From Gammaproteobacteria bacterium (lineage in GTDB: Bacteria; Pseudomonadota; Gammaproteobacteria; UBA12402), in assembly GCA_028282395.1 (NCBI GenBank), contig JANQHY010000039.1:1-5333 (forward strand): 5,333 nucleotides of DNA, read 5' to 3'. Under the pieces are notes generated by a model that had not been told where the DNA came from, ran no database searches, and saw only the letters and a program-made list of their open reading frames with translations. The translations under genes and the position numbers were made by a program. Shown here one piece after another: positions 1-4,732 of this stretch. Position 1 is the stretch's first letter, and the number at the start of each line of letters is the position of its first letter.

Positions 1-9
1 CGCCACTCG

Positions 10-1326
10 TTATGCAAAAAATGCCAATTCGTTCCTTGCGGCAGTACAATTTAGGGCCATGATGATGTGGTGTATAATTTGACGACACCCTCTAGGAAAC
101 TCTGACTTTAACGTTTTCAACACCTGCCTAAAATCTTTACTTTCAGCCAATGCCTCTGAGTCATGCATGTACTCATAGCGTTTTGAGTTACGATGGTAAA
201 AATCAAAGTTTACCGTTTTTGCCGCCTGGATAAGTGGTGTATCCTGCGCATGGTATTCAGTATCCAATAAAAAAGATTGTTTATAGCGACTTAGCGTATG
301 ATACAAATCATCATGCCTCTGAATAATACTGCGCGACGGATCGAGCTTTATTGCTGAAGCCTGAAGGGGGTATTGCAAAGAATAATAAACTGGTTGAGTT
401 TGAAACAGCGAGGGTGTCATTAAAATAGGAGCACCACCAGGCAGCCCATAAACATTACCCATTGCCCTTTGAATAAATTCAAGTGGTAATGACTCTTCAT
501 TACGAGCAACTTCATGCCCAATTAAAAAGCCACTCGCAATACCAAACAAGTACTTAATTGTCTCATTAACACTTGTTGTAGCCAAAATATTACGCTTCTT
601 CTGGGCCAATGAAAAGCTAATGTTCCACGGAAGGTAATTGGTATAAAACTGCATCGCCGCATTGAATTGGTCATAAAAATAAATCTTAATTGGGCCCCAA
701 TTCTTATTATCAAGGTTCTTAAACCATTCAATGTCAAAATATAGCATTTTACAAACCCAATTAGAATCTTGGTAACCAACTCCCTTTATTACCTGCCAAT
801 GCTGTAAAAGCCCATCAGGCTTTGTACAAATAAAATCAAACTCTCGCATTAAGGCATTTAATCCACTCTCGTCTGAAATTGATGCGAGAATGGCAACATT
901 ACGCATCCCTGCAGTCATAGTCCATGAATTTACCGCACTAGGTACCCTGACTTTTGGATTATTCAGTGAAACAATTGAGCTAAAACCAAAAAAATCACCA
1001 GGCTGATAAATAGTAAAAGATATTACGGCACTAACAAGAGAGATATAAAGTTCAATTGATTTTTCTAAAACCATACTAATCGGGTTAGTCATAAAATTAT
1101 ACCCCAAATCAGTCTTTAACTTATCATCACATTCTCTGAGATCTTTAAGCTCACCGGCGATTGGCACATTAAAGCCACCGGCCTTAACGATATAGTCTCC
1201 ATAGCGGTATTCAGCCAAATAGACGCCACAGTTCTGGGCGCCTTTGACTGACTCGACAATCTCGACAAACTCAGGGTTGACCTTCCTGATTTCTTCTTTA
1301 ATGTCTTTAAAAGTCAGTTTTTGCAT
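10..1326 (-). CDS. Conserved-looking hypothetical protein, 438 aa, function unknown
   Basis: This is a complete reading frame from ATG (1326-1324) to TAA (12-10). I do not recognise the family. No signal peptide and no clear chain of membrane helices is visible; the most hydrophobic stretch is about residues 93-107 (YISLVSAVISFTIYQ), too mixed to call a membrane segment. Visible landmarks are PGDFFG (109-114), a Gly/Pro loop GLPGGAPILMTP (294-305), QPVYYSLQYP (311-320), and a His/Tyr/Asp-rich C-terminal third with FDFYHRN (374-380) and a basic Cys patch PRGCRQ (411-416). The mixed, low-repeat composition suggests a folded cytoplasmic protein. No Shine-Dalgarno precedes the ATG; the leader predicted from the promoter at 1358-1363 is only about 25 nt and T-rich, so translation may be weak or start-proximal. 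The gene is divergent from the small gene at 1536, and the two share the palindromic control region. The frame, length and coding character are sure; the function is unknown. Confidence 0.85.
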   Translation of the reverse strand: MQKLTFKDIKEEIRKVNPEFVEIVESVKGAQNCGVYLAEYRYGDYIVKAGGFNVPIAGELKDLRECDDKLKTDLGYNFMTNPISMVLEKSIELYISLVSAVISFTIYQPGDFFGFSSIVSLNNPKVRVPSAVNSWTMTAGMRNVAILASISDESGLNALMREFDFICTKPDGLLQHWQVIKGVGYQDSNWVCKMLYFDIEWFKNLDNKNWGPIKIYFYDQFNAAMQFYTNYLPWNISFSLAQKKRNILATTSVNETIKYLFGIASGFLIGHEVARNEESLPLEFIQRAMGNVYGLPGGAPILMTPSLFQTQPVYYSLQYPLQASAIKLDPSRSIIQRHDDLYHTLSRYKQSFLLDTEYHAQDTPLIQAAKTVNFDFYHRNSKRYEYMHDSEALAESKDFRQVLKTLKSEFPRGCRQIIHHIIMALNCTAARNELAFFA

Positions 1327-1347
1327 TTTATAAAAAACCAGTATTAA

Positions 1348-1370
1348 GTATTGGAATATTATACCAATAC
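1348..1370 (-). promoter_or_regulatory. Near-perfect 23-bp palindrome enclosing an extended -10 promoter (operator candidate)
   Basis: The arms GTATTGG (1348-1354) and CCAATAC (1364-1370) are perfect inverted repeats. The 9-bp centre is also nearly symmetric, so 10 of the 11 base pairs around the central base match. On the minus strand the centre contains TGG followed by TATAAT (TATAAT at 1363-1358), which is an extended -10 element for the 438-aa gene, with transcription expected to begin near 1351. There is no good -35; TTTGTA at 1385-1380 is the nearest candidate. An outer pair, GTATTAA (1341-1347) and TTAATAC (1376-1382), roughly frames the core. A dimeric repressor bound here would cover the -10. 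Promoter and operator use are inferred from the sequence only. Confidence 0.6.
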
Positions 1371-1535
1371 ATATATTAATACAAATAAACGTTAAAACAA
1401 TTTACTATCATTTCCAGATCGAAGCTAAGGATGAACCTGGTGAATACACAGGAGAAAAAAGCAAAGTTATCCTCGGATCGATTTAAAACATCGCTACTAC
1501 AATTTGAATATAGTCAAACCGGGAGGAGTTATAAC

Positions 1536-1781
1536 ATGATTAAAGTTCTCGCCGAATTCGGCAACGAGCAGGAAAAGAGTATTTTACTCAAATTGCCCGC
1601 TCATGTGATGGAAGGTCTATCGCTGGATGGCAAAACGGTTTCTACCAAACATCTGATCGGGGCTTTGATGCTGATGGAACGCCAAGCTCAATTGCAGCAA
1701 CAGGATGACATGACGATGAGTGAGCGCATCGATTTACTCGATGCAGCCTACCGCCCGCAACAGGCTATAGATCACAAGTAG
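1536..1781 (+). CDS. Small hypothetical protein, 81 aa
   Basis: The reading frame is open from an ATG at 1431, but that codon has only AAGG directly abutting it. The ATG at 1536 is preceded by GGAGGAG (1522-1528) at 7 nt spacing, a strong Shine-Dalgarno, so I place the start there (M36 of the longer frame). The 81-aa product begins MIKVLAEF and ends at TAG (1779-1781). It is probably largely helical and cytoplasmic: residues 10-30 are amphipathic, 36-58 are helix-forming with a Gln-rich run (AQLQQQDD, 51-58), and SERIDLLDAAYRP lies near the end. No motif, signal peptide or membrane segment is visible and I do not recognise it. TATAGT at 1509-1514 could be a -10, giving a very short leader, but no -35 supports it. 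It is divergent from the 438-aa gene and followed after 120 bp by a ribbon-helix-helix gene on the same strand, so the two may be cotranscribed across the hairpin region. Confidence 0.7.
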   Translation: MIKVLAEFGNEQEKSILLKLPAHVMEGLSLDGKTVSTKHLIGALMLMERQAQLQQQDDMTMSERIDLLDAAYRPQQAIDHK

Positions 1782-1790
1782 TGCAAACAC

Positions 1791-1807
1791 CGGCCAGTTG
1801 CTGGCCG
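1791..1807 (+). other. Perfect 7-bp hairpin with a 3-nt loop
   Basis: CGGCCAG (1791-1797), loop TTG, CTGGCCG (1801-1807) form a GC-rich perfect stem starting 10 bp after the stop codon of the 81-aa gene. The bases after it are CTCTCCCC rather than a T-run, so it is not a standard intrinsic terminator. It could protect an mRNA 3' end, act as a pause site, or be a DNA palindrome bound by a protein. It is the first of three hairpins before the ribbon-helix-helix gene. Confidence 0.55.
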
Positions 1808-1819
1808 CTCTCCCCTGAT

Positions 1820-1832
1820 GTGCAGGATGCAC
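1820..1832 (+). other. Small perfect hairpin GTGCA-GGA-TGCAC
   Basis: The five-base arms GTGCA (1820-1824) and TGCAC (1828-1832) surround a GGA loop. Alone it is too short to be significant. Its GCAC arm (1829-1832) can, however, pair instead with GTGC at 1839-1842, the 5' arm of the terminator-like hairpin just downstream, so the two structures compete. Confidence 0.35.
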
Positions 1833-1837
1833 TGTTT

Positions 1838-1861
1838 TGTGCTAGGGACGGCACATTTTTT
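1838..1861 (+). terminator. Terminator-like hairpin with T6 tail between the 81-aa and RHH genes
   Basis: TGTGC (1838-1842) pairs with GCACA (1851-1855), possibly extended by a T-G wobble, and is followed directly by six T residues (1856-1861). The stem is short, so termination would probably be partial. It lies 57 bp after the 81-aa gene and 40 bp before the ribbon-helix-helix gene, so it can either end the first transcript or meter read-through into the second. Confidence 0.5.
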
Positions 1862-1901
1862 AAAGGGGAAATTCATAAACTAATAGATAGGGGGGTATAT
1901 A

Positions 1902-2132
1902 ATGAAAGTTAAATTCAGACGTTTACTACGCCGCAACGATCCTCGCCTGTATGTTCGTGTTTCACCTGAAGCTAAGCAGGCATTGGCTCATGCTGCCGAA
2001 CGCAATGCGCGCACTATTGCTGAGGAAGCTTATGTGCGCCTGGCTGTATCACTGGAGCGTGAAGATATGATGCTCTCGGATCGGTTATCGCGTTTAATCT
2101 TCTGTCCCAAATTGGCCTACAAGGGAAAGTGA
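1902..2132 (+). CDS. Ribbon-helix-helix (Arc-type) DNA-binding protein, 76 aa
   Basis: This is a small DNA-binding protein. A basic N-terminus (KVKFRRLLRR, 2-11) leads into a predicted beta strand RLYVRV (15-20), helix A beginning SPEAKQALAHAAE (21-33), a turn NART (35-38), and helix B IAEEAYVRLAVSLE (39-52). The order and spacing match the Arc fold, in which alternating strand residues (here about R15, Y17, R19) enter the DNA major groove; compare NGRSVNSEIYQR in phage Arc with NARTIAEEAYVR here. Such proteins act as dimers on short palindromes and often repress their own genes, or serve as antitoxins or plasmid/conjugation regulators. No toxin-like partner is adjacent. The C-terminal tail (54-76) is unassigned. 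The start ATG (1902) follows an unusual run of six G (1890-1895) at 6 nt spacing. The family call is good; the target is unknown, with the palindromes at 1348-1370 and 1791-1832 as natural candidates. Confidence 0.8.
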   Translation: MKVKFRRLLRRNDPRLYVRVSPEAKQALAHAAERNARTIAEEAYVRLAVSLEREDMMLSDRLSRLIFCPKLAYKGK

Positions 2133-2190
2133 TTTACCCACAATGGCTTGCTAGCGGCCTGAATGCGCAATCCAATGCCATCAAATGGCC

Positions 2191-2227
2191 AATAAAAGCC
2201 ACGGGATGAGATCATACTGCCCGTGGC
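2191..2227 (-). terminator. Rho-independent terminator for the minus-strand 71-aa gene
   Basis: The inverted repeat GCCACGGG (2198-2205) and CCCGTGGC (2220-2227) makes a perfect 8-bp GC-rich stem with a 14-nt loop. Read on the minus strand the stem is followed by TTTTATT (2197-2191), a fair U-tract, and it sits 31 bp after the stop of the 71-aa gene. Read on the plus strand the following bases (ACGTATTTAC) are a poor tail, but the stem could still help end the convergent ribbon-helix-helix transcript. Confidence 0.7.
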
Positions 2228-2258
2228 ACGTATTTACAATAGATTAAAATTATTCACA

Positions 2259-2474
2259 TTAGCCAATGCAATCGATGCCAACGTCGCGACCAAAGTCATG
2301 TGATTGACTATGATCTATAGCAGTGTTTAATAATAGGTAGGCGTTCTTGGTCGGCTTAGTTATGGGCTTATCTTCATGCGCCTGCATAACCGCCCGCATA
2401 GCCCTATCCTGATCGTACAAAAGACGTTCTATTGCCCCTTTTGGGTCCTCCGAAATATTAATAATCGAAGCCAT
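2259..2474 (-). CDS. Small hypothetical protein, 71 aa
   Basis: On the minus strand AAGGAGG (2488-2482) is a consensus Shine-Dalgarno placed 7 nt before ATG (2474-2472). A GTG codon immediately upstream (2477-2475) would be only 4 nt away and is less likely, so I use the ATG. The stop lies at 2261-2259 and a good terminator follows at 2191-2227, so this is a well-bounded single-gene unit. The product starts MASIINISEDPKGAIERLLY. It has a likely helix at 12-34 containing DQDRAMRAVMQAHED, a Lys/Pro/Thr linker (37-43), and a short His/Asp-rich tail (54-68). No signal peptide, membrane helix or known motif is visible and I do not recognise it. It is convergent with the ribbon-helix-helix gene. 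The expression signals make it likely real despite its size. Confidence 0.65.
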   Translation of the reverse strand: MASIINISEDPKGAIERLLYDQDRAMRAVMQAHEDKPITKPTKNAYLLLNTAIDHSQSHDFGRDVGIDCIG

Positions 2475-2828
2475 CACAGCACCTCCTTATTCTTTTGTAA
2501 TGGCGGCATTTATGCCCCGTTTAGTACTCCAATTGTGCTAAGTAATGTCTACCGCCCATTTTTGCCACTGTAAATTTAAAGACTGACTGCGGCACACCAC
2601 TTGGTCTTATATGGGTTATAGTCATTTAGCTTATATACTATGGCTGCATCGTTAGCGTTAAGTTAAATTAAAATATAAGTTTGTAAATTGATATTACCAA
2701 TATGTGAAACAGGTCTTTTACAGGCTCATCCGTAAGGCATGTGTAATAACCCATCTTACAAAAACAAGCCATACCAAAGGCTATATTACATGACAAAACA
2801 ATCAGTATCTGAGTTTTTAAACCGTCTA
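2475..2828. other. Intergenic AT-rich region, no convincing gene
   Basis: This 354-bp stretch holds the Shine-Dalgarno of the 71-aa gene (2482-2488), a small palindrome GGCAT-TT-ATGCC (2505-2516), a strongly AT-rich block around 2651-2695, and a second small palindrome ATATT-ACC-AATAT (2691-2703). I find no promoter with both a good -35 and a good -10. A possible weak hairpin, AGCC/GGCT with a nearby TGTTTTTG on the minus strand (about 2758-2783), lies just past the end of the effector-like gene and might terminate it. A plus-strand frame starting at 2790 has a plausible Shine-Dalgarno but runs antisense into the neighbouring gene, so it is not called. Confidence 0.5.
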
Positions 2829-3602
2829 TCAGAGCCGTGTGATCTCGATCATCACCTCCCCATCATTTTGTCCTGGATCATCCCTCGAAAACACTATTGC
2901 AGATTTAAACCGCGGTGTTGTGGGTGTGCTCATATAGCCTTCATCATCCGAAGAAAATCCACTGTCACTATCATTTTCTCGTCGCGCATCTTTTTCTGCT
3001 ATCTTTTTTGCTGATCGCACAACTTTTCCACTTTTTCTTTCAGTTTTGAATTTTTTACTACCGATAGTATGCCCTGAGATAACATAGAAAGCTCTCGATA
3101 AAAGATGTATAAAAGGTCCACGAGCTTCTTGCAAAATAGCAGATTGTTGTTTTACGGTATCTGCAAATGTTTCCAGCTCTACCAATTTATCTACAGAAAG
3201 CGCACCAGGATCAGTGACCTTATTCATTAAACTGATTAAAGATTCAAAACATTGGTGATGAGGCTTAAATTCATGAGCAGGTCCACTGTTTGTGTACGTG
3301 CTGCTTTCATTTAAAGTATCTTTCAACAAAGAATAGAAAAACTTTGAGCATGAGCTCTTAAATTTTGCTTTATCAGCATCATCAGGCATTTGTTTTAAAG
3401 CATCATAGCATCGTAAAATACCACTTCCCACACTAGTATGTTCTTTGGTAAATGCCCACAAACCTTTCAGGTTGACACCCTGTTCATCCACCGCCTCGAT
3501 CATTGGCATTAAAAGCTTGAAGTGTTCCCAACCTTGGCGGCAATCAATATTATTTCTCTTTATCAATAAAATCGCACGCTGGGTTGGAAATTGCCGTAAC
3601 AT
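2829..3602 (-). CDS. Hypothetical protein with effector-like disordered C-terminus, at least 257 aa
   Basis: The family is not recognised. From the ATG at 3602-3600 the frame encodes 257 aa ending in TGA (2831-2829). Residues 1-181 look folded and mostly helical, without a signal peptide or membrane segment. Residues about 183-208 are strongly basic (KKFKTERKSGKVV then RSAKKIAEKDARR). Residues 211-221 are acidic and Ser-rich (DSDSGFSSDDE), followed by TPTTP (226-230) and the C-terminal residues EITRL. A soluble helical body with such a tail is typical of effectors delivered into eukaryotic cells by type IV secretion, but this is inference: no secretion gene is nearby. The ATG at 3602 has only a weak GGGAT before it, and the frame stays open and coding-like up to 3740, so the true N-terminus is probably longer or broken (see the 3603-3740 entry). 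It is divergent from the VTT gene. Confidence 0.65.
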   Translation of the reverse strand: MLRQFPTQRAILLIKRNNIDCRQGWEHFKLLMPMIEAVDEQGVNLKGLWAFTKEHTSVGSGILRCYDALKQMPDDADKAKFKSSCSKFFYSLLKDTLNESSTYTNSGPAHEFKPHHQCFESLISLMNKVTDPGALSVDKLVELETFADTVKQQSAILQEARGPFIHLLSRAFYVISGHTIGSKKFKTERKSGKVVRSAKKIAEKDARRENDSDSGFSSDDEGYMSTPTTPRFKSAIVFSRDDPGQNDGEVMIEITRL

Positions 3603-3740
3603 ATCCCAATCTGCCCGAATATCCGCACCCCATTTACCTGCGATTGATAAATATTCTATAGTTCCATAGTCAAAGTTATCATTCTCAACCGCTCGAATAA
3701 TGTCATTTTTTGTTTGCTCTTTCTTAAGAGGATATCGGCG
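3603..3740 (-). other. In-frame coding-like 5' extension of the 257-aa gene, no legal start codon
   Basis: Upstream of the ATG at 3602 the same frame runs 46 more codons to a TAA at 3743-3741. The translation reads like real protein (for example NDIIRAVENDNFDYGTIEYL, then AGKWGADIRADWD) and flows into MLRQF. It contains no ATG, GTG, TTG or CTG. An ATG at 3706-3704, preceded by AAGAAAGAG (3725-3717), lies one base out of frame and reaches a stop after 16 codons. A single missing base just after that ATG would give a protein of about 292 aa. The options are a frameshift mutation, a sequencing error, a rare ATT start, or a 5'-truncated gene. Confidence 0.55.
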
Positions 3741-3744
3741 TTAT

Positions 3745-3750
3745 ATTATA
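3745..3750 (-). promoter_or_regulatory. Candidate -10 box for the 257-aa gene
   Basis: The minus strand carries a perfect TATAAT (3750-3745) in an AT-rich stretch, but no good -35 lies 16-18 bp upstream. Transcription starting near 3738 would leave a leader of about 32 nt before the ATG at 3706, which fits a normal bacterial promoter-start spacing far better than the 136-nt leader needed for the ATG at 3602. Confidence 0.35.
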
Positions 3751-4021
3751 ATTATGTTTAAAGTTTTTGCGGTTTTGTAAATAGCACTGTTTTTGAGCGC
3801 CAGCTTTGTTAGCCAAACACTTCCGGTGCTCATTAACCGCAGCAGTCACGGCCCAACCTGACAGACGTTTGTGATCATTTCAGCCCAGCGATAACTTTAG
3901 CCACACTGCCCATTTATCGCAGTTTTTTCATTTCCCACTATAATAATAACTGATCGGGTATAGTTTGATGAGGTTATATCGGGTCAGCTCTATTCGATAA
4001 CATAAGAGATGAGGTTGGCAC
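3751..4021. other. Divergent intergenic region upstream of the VTT operon
   Basis: This region separates two divergent genes. Minus-strand positions 3875-3726 (approximately) form a coding-like open frame without clear start signals; it is described under findings as a possible relic. On the plus strand TATAAT occurs at 3939-3944 and is the best -10 candidate for the downstream operon, although no matching -35 is present. Short direct repeats precede the VTT gene: ATCGGGT at 3953-3959 and 3978-3984, and GATGAGGTT at 3967-3975 and 4008-4016, the second of which contains the Shine-Dalgarno. Confidence 0.45.
3905..3928 (+). terminator. Weak hairpin with T-run upstream of the VTT promoter region
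   Basis: ACTGC (3905-3909) pairs with GCAGT (3919-3923), and six T residues (3923-3928) follow. The stem is only 5 bp with a 9-nt loop. No plus-strand gene ends just before it, so if it is real it may insulate the downstream operon from read-through or be left over from a lost gene. Confidence 0.25.
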
Positions 4022-4732
4022 TTGGCTGCTAAATCGTTTATACAACGCTGGGCAATGGTTGGCGTAATTATTATTTTGCTGGGATTATTTTTCGTCACCG
4101 GCTTATATCGTTATGTGAGCCTGAACGCATTGCAACAGCACCACCAAGTTTTATCCGACTGGACATCACAGCATGTGTTTTGGGCAGTATTACTCTTTAT
4201 TGTAATGTATATTATGGCAGTGGCCATCTCTATTCCTGGCGCGACTATTCTCACCATCGCCGGTGGGTTTTTGTTTGGCATTATCGGTGCTAGCGTTCTG
4301 GTAATTATCAGTGCCACCATTGGTGCGCTGGTACCTTTTACTGCTGCGCGTACTGCGCTAGCTGATACGCTGCGGCAAAAGGCGGGCAAGCGCCTGCAGA
4401 AAATGGAGCAGGGCTTTCGCGACAACGCGGTGAGTTATATGTTATTTGTACGTCTGGTACCGGTATTCCCTTTTTGGTTAATTAATATCGCCGCCGGCGC
4501 CTTGGATGTGCGCATCAGCACATATACCTGGACCACGCTAGTAGGCATTATTCCAGGCTCAGTAGTATACGTTGCGCTAGGCAATGGTATGAGTGAGGTG
4601 GTCGCACAAGGTAATCAGATCAATCTAGGCTTTATCTTCCAACCGGCTATCCTGATTCCCTTGATCGGGCTGGCTATTTTATCATTAATCCCTATGGCGT
4701 ATCGTCGGTTTAAGCAACAACATGGCAAATAA
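4022..4732 (+). CDS. TVP38/TMEM64 family (VTT domain) inner-membrane protein, 236 aa
   Basis: This is an integral membrane protein of the VTT / SNARE-associated superfamily, related to DedA. Hydrophobic segments lie at about 12-30, 54-72, 77-108 (a long, partly re-entrant stretch), 139-160, 170-187 and 206-226. Family hallmarks are visible: IPGATILTIAGGFLFG (71-86) followed by IGALVPFTAAR (100-110), then VRLVPVFPFWLINIAAGAL (143-161) with Arg144, Pro149-Phe150 spacing and Asn155, and GIIPGSVVYVALGNGM (175-190). The length is normal. Relatives are proposed to move lipids or ions across membranes; the substrate here is unknown. The start is TTG (4022) with GAGG (4011-4014) 7 nt upstream; the first in-frame ATG (4055) would cut into the first hydrophobic segment and lacks a comparable ribosome site. 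The stop overlaps the next gene by 11 bases, so the two are almost certainly co-translated. Such proteins are also found fused to this type of flavoprotein. Confidence 0.9.
   Translation: MAAKSFIQRWAMVGVIIILLGLFFVTGLYRYVSLNALQQHHQVLSDWTSQHVFWAVLLFIVMYIMAVAISIPGATILTIAGGFLFGIIGASVLVIISATIGALVPFTAARTALADTLRQKAGKRLQKMEQGFRDNAVSYMLFVRLVPVFPFWLINIAAGALDVRISTYTWTTLVGIIPGSVVYVALGNGMSEVVAQGNQINLGFIFQPAILIPLIGLAILSLIPMAYRRFKQQHGK

Noticed and set aside
522..779. 85-aa minus-strand frame
   Set aside because: It lies entirely inside the 438-aa gene in another frame, has no ribosome site and its translation has no natural protein character.
980..1010. PGDFFG in the 438-aa protein as the phosphate-binding cassette of a cyclic-nucleotide-binding domain
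   Set aside because: Only the short PGDFFG string agrees; the conserved Glu after Gly is replaced by Phe and no RTA-type arginine motif or surrounding beta-roll pattern is evident.
1898..1903. TATAAT overlapping the start of the ribbon-helix-helix gene as a promoter
   Set aside because: It overlaps the ATG itself, so transcription would begin inside the gene, and no -35 is present.
2376..2573. 65-aa plus-strand frame
   Set aside because: It is antisense to the 71-aa gene and its ribosome site; the Cys/Phe/Pro-rich composition is typical of a shadow frame.
3445..3669. 74-aa plus-strand frame
   Set aside because: It is antisense to the effector-like gene and its 5' extension, with no Shine-Dalgarno.
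4111..4425. 104-aa minus-strand frame
   Set aside because: It is antisense to the clear VTT-domain gene; a shadow frame.
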